Origin: Pseudovirgaria hyperparasitica | Taxonomy: Eukaryota; Ascomycota; Dothideomycetes; Acrospermales; Acrospermaceae | Length of the DNA stretch: 64,000 nt | Assembly: GCF_010093815.1 (NCBI RefSeq) | Contig: NW_022985552.1 | Coordinates: 496,001-560,000 of the forward strand | Direction: 5' to 3' | In this document: in pieces, positions 10,704 through 22,443 of the stretch | Position numbering within the stretch: the first letter of the stretch is position 1 | How the letters are laid out: each line of letters opens with the position of its first letter | Notes under the pieces: model-generated | The model's input: the letters and a program-made list of their open reading frames with translations, nothing else | What the model was told of the DNA's origin: nothing | Database searches by the model: none | Made by a program: the position numbers and the translations under genes

Positions 10704-13700
10704 GGCTTGTTGATTCCAGAATTGTATAGATTGCCATGTGCTCAGCGGGTAAGATTTGAAAACTAGACTTTGGAAATTTCGAGAAGTGCTCTTTCGTGGT
10801 AATACCATGCGGGCACAACCGAAGTAGGTTGAAGGCGCTATTTTAGACTCCATTAAGGTCGCGAAAAGTTGTTTGTTTGTAACTATATATTGTAACTCGC
10901 GCATATAAGCTGATAGAATTTAATTCATTCATTCGATAGCGCGAAGATAAACTGACATCCTGGTGACCCAAATAGAGTTATATACCTATTAACATTGCAC
11001 CATGGTCTTCTGAGTCTCGATGAATTATTTTGAGTTCCTCTCTTCATGAAGTAGATGAGTACTTCTCCCCTAAAACTATTCATAATGTTATGCCTGTGGG
11101 AAGGTTACGACGTTTTGTTAACCCCCAAACGTCATCCAAACCTCATTTTATACATGAATCTTGAATAGGATATCATGGAAATCTATGTTACCATGGTATC
11201 ATACATTCCTAAAATATTTCAATTTTATTTAGAAGTCTATGAGTGGCTAATATCATAGTAATAAAGGATCATGCTTAAAGTCATAATGAACCAACAACTT
11301 TCATGATCTCCATAAGAGCACACCGTCTGACGATGTGGAGTTTTCATTGAATCTTTTATGATCTGTTGAGGATTATCATACGATATCTCGAAATGTAGAT
11401 AGGTATCGTAGTATCCAAGTAGTAGGAACTGGCTTCAAACATTGTGTCCCATGGTGCATTTTGAGCATTCCCATATAACTCACTCGCGGTACCAGTAGCG
11501 AGGGACAAGAGCTCTGTAGTGTATGAGTACAATATGATACCCTGTAATCGTTAAGTTCATACGGATAACAGAGGGCCAAGCCATAGAATATGGCCGCACA
11601 GCTTAGTTCCCTCTGTTGGTGATACAACCATTACTACTGCTCTCGTCTTCAATATATTTGTCAACCTAGTTATGATCATCGCTTTGGGTCCTTCGGTCTG
11701 ACATTCGTAGAGTCCTGTTGCGTCTATTCGCTCTCTAAAATTATAGAACAGCCGTCTGTCTTCCATACACTCTGCATACTTAGTCTAGCATTCTCTAGTG
11801 CCACATAGCGGTATATTAGTCACTCTTAACAGCATCCATGATACCGTTCTCTTCCAACTAATAGATCTCATCATCCCTATACTAAAGCTAGAGAACCTGA
11901 TGTATGTTCCGGTACTTTACAGCAGATAGGCTCTTACCTGGTCCAAATGTTGAATATATATACACAAGTAGGGCTCTGTTCTTAGGTTCCTTGCTTTAGC
12001 CATGAGTTTGCTTTTCATGGATCTTACAGGCACAAGATCTGGTGAATGTGAGCTTTGAGGCTGTCCCCAAGATCTTCATTCTATGACGGCACAAATTTCA
12101 ATCTTAAGGTAAGACCTATGAGCTGTCCGATAGCACCAACCATAGTCTATTCTACCTTGTAAAGATAGTATCTACTGGCATATTTTCACCGAAGGCGTTG
12201 GGTCTCTGCGCTCTCATTCTCTAAGCACTACTTTTACCGTAAGTAACCTGCATAGCACACTTTACCTGGAGTTGAAAGGTGTACCCAACACGCATCATAT
12301 CACTCCTCAAGGCGCAGTCTAAAGTTTGCAAGGATATGAGTCTCTTGGCAATGCGGCGCGTACGCATGACTCCATTTATGACGTCGGATGGCTGCTCTAT
12401 GAACTCATACTGCACCGTCTGAAGTGGGCGTTTGCTAGGATAATCTCTGTGGATAACCCCTTCACGCTTGATTGTGCCGCTTTTCGTGACAGCGTAGGAT
12501 AAATCATGAAAGACAGCATTTGGCATATAGGTGTACATATTAAAGACCATGTCAAAGATCGACAGAAGTAGGGGAGTGGTACTGATGAAAGATGTATAGC
12601 ATTATCGGTAATTATAGTCGTGTAATGATCCGGATCTTAATTCCATACACCGAGAACAATGTGTAAGATGTTTAGAAAGACAAAGAGGATAACTGCAACT
12701 ATAAGATTATCGGAGACCTGTCGCCGTGCAATGGTGAAGATGCCCAGATGCAGGCATCATCATTGTGTAAGGGAGCGGTTCAACTGATGATAATGAGATT
12801 AGAAATGCTCACGGTGTAGCAAAGTCGTGTTTCGCAGCGACGGGATGCTTATATGTGTTGTGAGCTGTCACAATGTCTGTGAAAGATAGTCCATTAGATC
12901 GACTTTCAGGGACGAAACACAAAGGAGACTAGCCAACTCTGACATAACGGTTCGTTGCTATGAGAGAAGAGACTTGACACCACGCACCTTTAGACATCAC
13001 CGTCGTTCATTTCAATTCCGTTATGCTAGTGAGAATAAGATGGCATCCACCTCACTACACCTATCAACTATGGTGTCTTGTTCCGGATCTGAAGCATTTC
13101 AGACATCCTATCACCATGCAAAGTGACAGCAGGGTAACGAGGATTTTGCCAGACATCTTGAGAAAAGCCTGGGAGCTGACAGAAGCTGATTGGGATTGAA
13201 TTGGTCTGATTGAAACTGATAAATATGGAATGTGCTTGGCACGAGAGTTCAAGGTTTGTATGTGCCGATTGACGTGTGCGCTCACAGCAGATTACGGCAC
13301 TAGCAATGACTCAGATTGAATTAAGACAAAATACTACGGATCACACGAGCTTGTAGGTGTGAATGAACACACTTACTTATAATAAAATGATTCAGAGTTT
13401 GACTCAGGGAAATACGGCGTGATGAGGACAAATTCATGAGGTTTGCGCAGGCCAATGACGACATATCATGAGATGAAATATGCTGCAGGGGTTGTAGCAA
13501 CGGTCCTGTGTGTAAGATACCGCTCAGCCTCTCGGAAGGATTAGCGACCCTGGTCGAATGCATCGTAGCAATCGTGGAAACTGGTCCGATCGTGCGGGGA
13601 TCGAGATGGTCTGATGTGCAAAAGGGAGCGCACGGACCGATATAAACGGCCCGTTCAGGGACTCCCATGTTGAATTGGGTACAAAGGCTGCTCGGTCCGT

Positions 13701-14205
13701 CCAAAGCACCCACTCGCGCCTCACTTCCGTGGAACCCTTATCGTACAATTTACGTGACCTCTACGGAACGGAACGAAGTTGGGAAGCTTAACGACCCCCT
13801 GATGTCTGGTTACAATGTATTCACCATTTCCGGATGTAGCAAAGCACATGATGCCACTACTACCTACTTCTGTTATTATCACTTGTTCATATGAATGAAA
13901 TTCTACTATAATCTGATGTTGTCAATAACGTGCTAATTCGGCGACGTGGCGAAGCTACCTCAGTTGGGTTGTAGTTTTACATGGGTGAGCCTGTGTTGTA
14001 TACATGACCCTAGTCCCATAAAAATACTTTGCGGCGCTGAGAGGACCCGATACTGCCTCCACATGCGTCATTGGGATTTACTCTTATACTATAAATAAGC
14101 GTTGTCAGCCCTTCAAAGCTGTACACACACTCGAGACTAAATTTTCCAGTGTCGAGTTGCCAAACAGAACTAAGCTCTGGATATAGGGGGCAAATTTTCA
14201 ACATA
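10704..14205. other. AT-rich gene-poor region, probably decayed repeat
   Basis: The part from about 10900 to 12700 is clearly more AT-rich than the flanks. The longest frame is 109 codons at 12221-12550 (-), followed on the same strand by shorter frames at 11557-11766 and 11376-11627. The order of minus-strand fragments suggests one long frame that has decayed, but I cannot assign a family. From 12700 to 14205 I see nothing beyond the promoter of the next gene. Confidence 0.35.
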
Positions 14206-14940
14206 ATGACTTCCTCATATCATCCGAACTCGCTAGGTGGCGAGGACGCCCGGTCCAAGCACTTCTCCCAAAGCGACACATACTATGACAGCAGATACGA
14301 CTCCTCTCCGCGTGCCGCATCCTCCGATTACCCTCGAAGCTACTATCCAGCACACCGTGGGCGTTCTAGACGCCGAAGACCAAGTTCCATTATATCCAGT
14401 GATTCTTCATCAGATTCTCCCTCTCCACTGCGTACCCGGTCACGGTCACGCCGTCGGCACCACAGGCCAAGATCTGTCTCCAGACGCCGCCACACTGAAG
14501 ATGTCGCCACCAAAGAAGAAAAGTCTTGGTACAACAAGAAATCTTTGTGGACCGGGCTCGCAACCATCGCTACTATCGCCTCCCTTGTGCCATCCGCAAT
14601 GGCGGTGAAGCAGACTGGGCGCTCAGCACGAGCGACGGAGAAAAGTGCTGCGGCAGTGACCAAAAGTGCTCGAGCGACATTGCAGAGTGCCAATGCTACG
14701 AAGATGAGTGCCGGTGCCTCCATGCTAGGTGCCAGAGCGGCTATCAACAGTGGCGTTGCACAAGGCCATATGGACTTCGATGGACGGTAAGTACAACAAT
14801 CAGTTGCTAAGTCAACACATACTGACTCACTCAACAGATACACTGGTCCTGCGACTCATATGAGTGCCAGGAAGGCGATTGACAACGGAGGGTATCCACC
14901 ACCTCTTCAAAGGGCTGTTGGCATGACACGCCTTTCATGA
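14206..14940 (+). CDS. Arg/Ser-rich protein with one membrane segment, function unknown
   Basis: Two exons, 14206-14786 and 14838-14940 (51-bp intron, GTAAGT to CAACAG), encode 227 residues. The N-terminal half is rich in Ser, Tyr and Arg, with Arg/Ser dipeptide-like blocks at about 45-95. A hydrophobic stretch of about 20 residues follows (about 112-134, SLWTGLATIATIASLVPSAM), then an Ala/Ser repeat region in which SA(R/A/N)AT-type units recur every 7-8 residues up to about 190. The second exon ends in a short conserved-looking tail with YPPPLQRAVGM. I recognise the general type (fungal proteins with an Arg-rich head, a short hydrophobic stretch and Ala/Ser repeats) but know no function. The ATG at 14206 is preferred because upstream codons in frame do not look coding. 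Confidence 0.65.
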
Positions 14941-16182
14941 AGCGTTTCGACAATCTCATGGTAGCATGTGATGACCTATGTATCATGACTCTTGATGTTT
15001 TCCCCCATCCAAGAATGGCATGTTCCATTCCCTCGGCGTCGTGTTCGACTGTGAGCAATATCTACGATCAACCTGTGGACCGAACCACGGTGATGACGAA
15101 TTTCTTATCCAAATATTTCCGTTATGGTGTAGAAATTGATAAATGTGGTACTACTGAAATGATTGAAAGCCCAACATGAATACTGGTGTGTCCTAAGTTG
15201 CTATGAGTAGAAGCTGGGGGATATCAGAGCTAATGAAGTTGCTATAGGTATGCAGCTTGATGTCATACGTTGCCGATCAATTTTCCAGCGTCCATTTCCA
15301 ACGTCAGCGCTGGCTGAGCTTGTCCTATGTTCTTTTCTTTTCATCCTCATTCCATGATATAAAAGCAGCTCAGACAAGATGATTCCAAGCTCGGATATGG
15401 TCTTGCTAGAAGTGCCCTACAAAATTAAGGTGTGAGTTTTGTCGCCACGTAAAGGCTTAGCTCGCTTCGTCGAATTTCGAACTAGTGGATCCTCGATGCA
15501 GGATCGAGCTCGAGACTACAATATACAAGTAACAGCGCATGTGACCTAGACCGTGTCTTGGGCCAATGATGATTGATATCATATTACAGTACAAGCGAGG
15601 AATCCGTACAAACATGTCGGCTACGTCCGGCGGAGTGATATGTCGTACGTCTCTGGTGGACATGGACCTCAATGCGACTCTCACTGGACGTCCAAATGAG
15701 TTACTCGATACTAAAGATGTTGTAGAGCTAATACTTTACCAATGAAACGTATTCAGTTCACGTCGAAGATGTTTCTTCATACGTATGTTGGGTTCAAACT
15801 TACGCAATGCATCGAAACATGAGGATAGACGAGTGTTGAGCAACGATAGAGGCGGTCCAATCAAAGTTGAGATTTCGATAATCTATAACAATCAGGTCTT
15901 CTGGGTCTCTTCCATGCTTCACTCATTGGATTTCCTCTTGAGAAATTAATCAAGTTGGCATTGATGACTTTTCATCTCCTATGCCGTGGGCAATATCTGA
16001 TATTCACCTAGGATTGAGTCATGGAACAAAGAACTATAGTGCTTTCACCTCAATATCAATCCACTAAGCTACAAAGGGTCTAGATTGTCTCATCTGGTTT
16101 CTCCAACTTGTAAACAGATTCACCTTAAATAACGTGGGCATTAAACGCCGAACTGAACGCCGCAGTCATCGCTTACTCGAGT

Positions 16183-16222
16183 CACTTCACCTCGCTCACT
16201 TCACCTCGCTCACTTCACCTCT
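16183..16222. repeat. 14-bp tandem repeat, about 2.7 copies
   Basis: The unit CACTTCACCTCGCT is present at 16183-16196 and 16197-16210, with a partial third copy from 16211 onwards. It lies about 80 bp before the palindrome. Confidence 0.85.
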
Positions 16223-16300
16223 CAACAGGTAGCGCATCCTAGAGTTCTTTCCATTTCGTCGACGAAAACTCCAAATTCAACCTATTTTCCACGTCACGTC

Positions 16301-16396
16301 TGCCGAGTGCAGTACTCAGTGGGTGCTTATTGTCTACCGAAACGTTTACGATAGAGCCGTCTAAAGTGGAGCACCCACTGATTACTGCACTCGGCA
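16301..16396. repeat. 96-bp near-perfect palindrome (27-bp arms, 42-bp loop)
   Basis: The left arm 16301-16327 (starting TGCCGAGTGCAGTA) and right arm 16370-16396 are reverse complements at 26 of 27 positions. The transcript or single strand would fold into a strong hairpin with a 42-nt loop. It could be a small foldback element or the joined inverted ends of a DNA transposon. I see no clear target-site duplication in the flanks, so the class is open. Confidence 0.85.
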
Positions 16397-16541
16397 TCTG
16401 GTAGCTGAAAATTTGACGATTATGTCCCCGCCGCGAGCCCCGGCACTGACAACGTAGGCTTCCTTTGGTTGTCCCCTTCATATCCTCAAAACTACTTCTA
16501 GCAATTAATTCGGGAGATATTACCACTTCAAAAGATAAAAA

Positions 16542-18597
16542 ATGTCAAAAACGTGTGTCCAGAAAAGAGCTTTAATCTTTGGACCTCGACCAGATTATAC
16601 CAACCTCTCGTCGATCACAATCTCGCACGATCAGCTCATCGGCCCTGACTGCCGAACCAACCGATCCGCCCATAGTTTCATCCGTCGCCGAGAACAGTCT
16701 GATCAAAAAAGTCTCTGGAAACTCTAGGCTGACCCGGTCTCCAACACCACAAACGAGAATCTTCAACGTCCCTGGCGGATTTTCAGCCAACTATTCTCCA
16801 GACAGTCCGTTATCTGAGTTGAAAACCTCATCACGGGGCAACAACAAGAATTTTATCGAAATCGAAGTCGTCCACCCCACTATACAGGTCAACCCATTGC
16901 CAACGCTGTTAGGGTACATCGGATTCAGATGGAACAAGGAGAAGCTCGGTGTTATTGACATGGTAAACCTCGGAACTTTGTTGCAGCTCCGACACCTTGG
17001 GCTTGGAGATACAAGCAAAGCTGGTTTATTGAACCAGACAGATCAACATGGCGAAGTGAAGAAGCTTGGTGCCATGATCATGTACCAGGATGGCTATCAC
17101 GTTCCTATCGAAGCCTCTGAGTTTCACTGGAACTTTGGGTAGATAACCGACAGTTATTCTATCGCCAAAGCGAGAACTCCATTGACGCAGCTCGCAACAA
17201 AAATGGTGAGCTCACACGTCAAGGCGCTGCCAGGGGTTGCATTTCGAACAGATGGGAAGATGTCTGACTTAGGATGAGTGAACCTAAGTTACTTAGAGGA
17301 AGCACTGGTGGTAGCGGCCGCATCAAAAAAGTTCATATCAAGATTTCGAAGAGTGGCCTGACGTGTCGATCGACATGGATCGATCACAGAACATCATGAG
17401 GACGTCTACGGGAGATCTGATTATCCCATCAAATGACCACAGGCACACAGGCAGGCCCTACTTGCTGTGTCTTTACGGTGGCAAACGGTTTAGGAAGCCG
17501 TTACATGTCAGCTACAATCTCAACAATGACAATACCTCTCGAGATCGTTAGACCCTGACATCTAGTTCGGAAGAAACAAGGGTGATAACAAAGATATGGT
17601 TTGCAGCAATGAAGATCTCTGAGGAGCTTCAGCGTCAGGATCCAGTGAAGCAACGTACTACGCTTCTTCTGTATCATTTTGATGAAGCAGATGATGTTTA
17701 GGAGGCAGCTTCACACCTATCAGAAGCATTTGCGGGAATGCTTTGGCAGCATTTGCAATCGCAAAGGGATGAAGCGTCTCAGAAGAAATTGTTTTGCTGT
17801 CGTGCATCTGACCACAGTAAGTCAGTCGGCCATAGCTTAAGCATATGGAGGAGTACTGAGCAAGATTCAAGATGTCTCCGTCATTCGAGGTTGTTTCAAT
17901 TCATTGTTGAGCTCTGTACCTCAAAAGTCATGGGATCACCCCGGAAGTTCGGCCTCCGCCCAACGGTAGCTGAGGAACAGCCGCAGCGCCTCGCTGTTTC
18001 CATGAAAGTGGAGGTCTCAGGTGCCTTGGGACTCTTATGCGCAAAACATGGCTAGGCTTCTCGAAGCTAGCCTTCTGAATTACAGCACGACTCAGTGTCT
18101 CCGACTTCAGTATGTGATGCCACGAGAAGACGTTGGGATTGGATGTCTACCATTCAATTGACGAAGCTCTTTTGTATCTCAATAACGCACTACTATCGTT
18201 TGAAGCCACTCATTCCTGCAATCAATTTTGTCCACACTCTCCGGAACAAGAGCTATTCTTGTGTGACCACGCGGTTATCTCGCTATTGTTGATCATGCTA
18301 GATCAACTACACAGCACGAATCCGGCCAACTTTCCAATAAAACTACGCAATGAGCTGATAAGTTTTGCGATGGTCAAAATTCAGCAGATGCCACGAGGTA
18401 TCCGGGTAAAGGCGGTGAACGATAAAGGGGCATATGAAGTGTCGTTCCTTGTTGTTGCGAGCATAGAGGGGAGAGACAATGATGACAGGTCTGGCGTACG
18501 GATTCGATTACACGGGTATCTATGCAGATTTGATCGCAAGAAGCACATTTACGAGCGTAGTACGTTAGCGAAACGCCGTTCAGCTTTTCAAAGTTAA
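16542..18597 (+). pseudogene. Broken gene for a large GHKL/Hsp90-type ATPase
   Basis: The frame 16579-17142 carries a part resembling the histidine-kinase-like ATPase fold of large fungal proteins: GVIDMVNLGTLLQLRHLGLGD, then the segment HGEVKKLGAMIMYQDGYHV, then WNFG. The following pieces continue in other frames. At 17363-17551 there is DGD-like GDLIIPSN followed by YNLNNDNTSRDR, which fits the same family. At 17580-17700 a segment EETRVITKIW fits, and at 18133-18597 (154 codons) a helical part follows. At least four frame changes or stops separate these pieces, and the ATG at 16542 is out of frame with the ATPase part, so the gene is inactive. The family assignment rests on memory of motif order and is moderately sure. 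Confidence 0.55.
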
Positions 18598-18668
18598 CAA
18601 CAATATAGAGGACGACCAGGAGGTACAGGGACAAATAGAAGTGGACGCAAGGACGGTTATCAATGTTC

Positions 18669-18865
18669 GTTGGAGTCGTGGGCCATGGTGACGATGCCGT
18701 TGGAGTCGTGGAGACATGGTTACGATGCCGTTGGAGTCGTGGAAACATGGTGACGATGCCGTTCATTACAAAGAGAATGATGATGATGATGATCGCCATG
18801 GAGTCGTGGAGACATGGTGACGATGCCGTTCATTACAGAAAGTTGATGATGATGATCGCCATGGA
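18669..18865. repeat. Minisatellite, about 31-bp unit, with GAT-rich spacers
   Basis: Units beginning GTTGGAGTCGTGG occur at 18669, 18699 and 18730. A shortened copy starts at 18800. Two spacers (18761-18799 and 18828-18865) share GTTCATTACA and a run of GAT triplets ending ATCGCCAT, so the array has a two-level structure. Copies differ at only a few positions, which points to recent expansion. Confidence 0.9.
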
Positions 18866-18869
18866 ATCA

Positions 18870-19580
18870 TCTACACGATTTACCAGAACAAATCTTTTTA
18901 AGAACGCTTCACAGCGTCAAGTTCAGTCGCCAAGGCCTATAGGTAGATCCTTTCGACCGATCGTCAATGGAGCGTCACCAGACTTCCCTCAAAATCGCAC
19001 GGACAAACATCACTCTGTGCGAATGCTCCAGCAAGGTGGTGTCATACTCGATCACTCGAGTTAAGTTTGAAGACCTAGACCCTAGCCAGGAATACTGGCC
19101 ATCCATCTGTAGAGATAAGGTCGGTGCATTTTATGGTGTTTATTGCAAAGCACTAGCTCCTGCAGAGGACTCCTTGGTGACTCCTTATGATCTCATAAAT
19201 GAGGTCTTTGCGAGGACCTACCATTCCATTCCAGCTCGTAATCGGGGGAATCTTGGGACTGCTGAGCAACAGCTTAGTATGTAACAGCCTGTCTATCACC
19301 CATGATCCTATGCTAACAGCGTATACAGAGATCGGTAAGCGCATAGATACACAGATTCTTCAAGATCGTCTAGGCTTCCCACACCGCTTTGAATGGTTCA
19401 AGGGAGAGAGCGCAGATGAACGTGATAAGAACAAGCACGTTCAACGTCGTTGGCTATGGAACAGACGCATTCGGAGACGACTTGCCACAGGCACAGGTCG
19501 CAGAGTTGGCGAGAAGTGCAACAATGACAAAGATTGAAGAGAGACGTCTCGCAGCCCGCAAGCGCCGTCGGAACTGATAG
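18870..19580 (+). pseudogene. Possible further remnant of the broken ATPase gene
   Basis: A 105-codon frame at 18967-19284 contains the segment KFEDLDPSQEYWPSICRDK and reads like real protein. The following frames 19199-19537 and 19389-19577 are Arg-rich and less convincing. Position and strand fit the end of the gene broken at 16542-18597, with the minisatellite inserted between. I cannot show homology; a separate decayed gene is equally possible. Confidence 0.25.
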
Positions 19581-19913
19581 CAGGCTGATAGAATTGTCAG
19601 TCAAGATCACAGCGTACGACAATGAAAATTGCGAATTGGTTTGAATGATTGGGGACTCAGTTCTGGATTTTTGGGAACTTGATCGTAGGTTTCTATTAAC
19701 AAGGCTGTTGTTCTCTTTATAAACACCGAAAGTTTGCGTCAAGAGGTCCACCAGAAGTATTAATCTATTAAAAGTGAGAAAACTAGCCTAGATATATGTC
19801 TAGGCACGCCCACTCAGAGGTATAGCTTGGAATATAATCATTAGGGTGTGTACTCAAACCACTTTTAGTTAAATAGTAGTGATAATAGGTTAATATTCCA
19901 AAGTAGATGGACT

Positions 19914-20335
19914 ATGAATGTGTTCCTAAGTGGAATTCTGCTTTCTGAAATGTTCAAAGAGTGGCAATACACAGGCATCATCACTCATTGCAGGTTTCTG
20001 TACCACAAAGTCATCACTTTGTTCGACTATGAGAGTGAAGTCACATGTGACCAAGGAGAGAATGCCTTATTCCCTGGGTTCATCGCAGCAGATCTATCAA
20101 CCATGACCTTACTTGAGCATATATTTCCTAAGATCCTTCGTGGTCTTCTGCCTAATTCTACACATGCACCTTGGATCGCCCGAATGATTCGAAGGATGTC
20201 AGTATGGATTATTGACTCTACAAGATACGTCTTGGGTAAGTTTGTGTGCTCCGCTGGCTATCGTTAGAATCGCTAACATATCCAGTGCATGAAAACCATA
20301 CTCTATACTCAAGGGAACTACAGCTGCTCCTATAG
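19914..20335 (+). CDS. Small orphan protein, two exons
   Basis: Exon 19914-20235 and exon 20286-20335 are joined across a 50-bp intron (GTAAGT, branch GCTAAC, ATATCCAG), giving 123 residues. The first exon begins MNVFLSGILLSEMF, is rich in Leu/Ile/Phe, and contains WIARMIRRMSVWIID. No family was recognised. It sits between the decayed ATPase region and the transporter fragment, so it may itself be a remnant of a larger gene. The clean intron is the main support. Confidence 0.35.
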
Positions 20336-20633
20336 GTAAATTAGGATCAATTACGGGTCGCTAGAGGTTTTATATTGGGGCTATAACTACTATCGTTACC
20401 TTGTGGTTAGCTGCATACAGGCGATGATGAGTACAAACGCACGCGACTAGATTACGGTCCACCTCTGAGAGACTGGCAGAATAATAGAGCTTAGGAGTTC
20501 CCTCGCGGCTCGGTGAGACTAGGTAGCGAGAGATATTATGCCATACTATTGGGCGAGCATGCAGAATCGTTTTGATTCGTAGTAAACCTGACTCTATCCA
20601 AGTCCCAGGTGAAGAACAAGTTGTTTGTACCCC
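20336..20633. other. Short intergenic stretch
   Basis: Nothing recognisable. The minus-strand transporter fragment ends at its right border. Confidence 0.4.
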
Positions 20634-21685
20634 TTAGTGCGTATACTTAAAGAACGGATTTCTGCGGTCGCTGAGATCCGCAAAAGCCATCTGCTCTCTC
20701 AAGGCCTCCCTATCCGCCTCGCCCATTGCCTCCAGAGTCCTCTCATTGACCCTGTTAAGATGATCATTATATAACCTCAGCCCGATGATTACTACTATTA
20801 GCGCAGACAGTGTCGCCATTACACTCACCTTGCCACTACTGTAGCCCGGCGCCTCATCGTCCTGAAACGTCTGTGTACCTAGAATGTTGCCTATGCAGAA
20901 TCCGACAAGTGTCAGTGCGTATGTGACAACTTTTTTGGAGTGTCCAGCGATGTTACTCGCGTTCCACGCAAGGCTCAGCATGAATGCTGCGCCAAATGTC
21001 CCACTAAGGATACTTCCTGCAAGCAGTGCAGGTTTGTTCAGGGGTGTTCCGTCTTCAGCGACGAAGCCGTACATGAGGCCTGCAGCGAGGATGGTGGGCA
21101 GTATACAGACGAGCATGGTAATACTGCGGTCACCCCATTTGTCGCTGAGGTAACCTGTGAGTAGGACGAAAACAATACCGACAGCACCCTGGGGGATATC
21201 GAAGATCAGGGCTTGTTGGTTTGTGTAGCCAAAAGTTGTGAGCAGGATATTGTTAAAGATGGAGAGGCCGCCGTTGGGGATGCTAGAGAGGAGGGTGGAG
21301 ATGAAAATGAGCCAAACGCGGATGTCGGTGAATGCTTCAAGTATCTGATCTTTTTTAATCACGGCGTTTTGAGTGCCACTTAAGTCATCAGCCACGTTTC
21401 TCTACACATCCAAGAGCCCTAGACTCACCTTTGATTCTCCTTTACTCGTAACAGCGCAGCCACTTTCTCGGACTCCGTGAACCGTCTTGCCTTAACCGGG
21501 CTATCAGGCAATAAATGGCAAACCAACCCACCAACGATGATGGTGAGGAGGCCAATGCAAAGGAAGAATATCCTCCAGGTTGCAAATCTCGATGTAGCGT
21601 GACTGATACCCCAAGCTACCAGACCACCAAAGATTAGATGTGATTGTACAGGGGCGATGGGCGTTGAAGTATCCGCTGCGTTCAT
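20634..21685 (-). pseudogene. 5'-truncated MFS transporter of the allantoate permease (Dal5-like) family
   Basis: Two exons remain, 21429-21685 and 20634-21378 (50-bp intron, GTGAGT to CTTAAG), coding about 333 residues. They cover the middle and C-terminal part of an anion:cation symporter. Visible are HLIFGGLVAWGIS, FFLCIGLLTIIVGGLV, LLPDSP at the loop before helix 7, GYLSDKWGDRS in the inter-domain repeat, and WNASNIAGHSKKVVTYAL before the late helices. The usual family length is about 480-520 residues. The first four to five helices are absent; upstream of 21685 only a scrambled trace of the preceding segment can be read. The ATG at 21683-21685 lies inside the conserved region and is unlikely to be an original start. 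Confidence 0.75.
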
Positions 21686-22443
21686 GATTCCGATGTGCTG
21701 GATTGGTCACGTGCGGCGAGTGAATACAAATTCTCAAACATCTTCGGGTGGTAGCTGGGCTTCTTGTTTCTATAGGTAAAGTGCCGGCCAGGGTGTACAT
21801 CATTGCCTGATAGGGATCCTGGTCGTGTGGACTAGATCTCCAGAAATGATAAATTTCCCGGCTATCATGTTCACGTTATCTGAATCCCTGTGCCGCACGA
21901 CTGGTAGTGGCATCGGCAAGAATACCGGGTCCCTCCAATGAGCTCTAATGAGATAAACGATCCTCAACGGTTAGCTTAAAGGAGCACGCCAGAAAAGAGT
22001 AGCTGGATTGATCAATAGCTTATAGATGCAGCCAAGCGTTGACAAAACTTATCCATATTATTCACTCGTCATTATTGGGAACCGATGATCGACTCGCCAA
22101 TGGGCGTTTGGCTTACGTGGGGTTTGATACATGCGGTATGATGCTTTGCCGGATATGTTAAGATAGGATCTGTATTCAGGTGTTTGGCCTTGAGCTGGCT
22201 CGGCTTCACCATTAGAGAAGGCTAGATTGAGACGTCTGAGCTTATCAGTATGGGTCGCAGCCTGTAATTATTTTGTACTGACAAATAGTGCGATATGCGA
22301 ATAGATAGATATACAGAGCATTCGTTGGGTATCTAGCAAGGTTTAACATGATGGTACAATGTGACCAAAAGAATTACAGATGAGACAGTCGCCACACGAA
22401 GAAAGTACCGCCATGCGACCCAGCTGTCCTGAATCTGCACATT
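21686..22443. other. Region where the missing 5' part of the transporter should lie
   Basis: Both strands were read for transporter helices 1-4; none was found. A degraded trace resembling the segment before HLIFGG reaches to about 21810. The rest up to the Fmp52-like gene has no recognisable content. Confidence 0.4.

Larger units (their letters stand above)
14941..16541. other. Intergenic region with short repeats near its right end
   Basis: No gene is supported. Short frames at 15457-15684 (-) and 16239-16526 (-) lack family features, and the latter runs through a palindrome. The tandem repeat and the palindrome near the right end are listed separately. Confidence 0.4.

Noticed and set aside
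13321-13713. 130-codon minus-strand frame
   Set aside because: Begins without ATG and shows no protein family or intron logic.
14343-14843. 166-codon minus-strand frame
   Set aside because: Antisense of the Arg/Ser-rich gene; its own start lies in that gene's intron.
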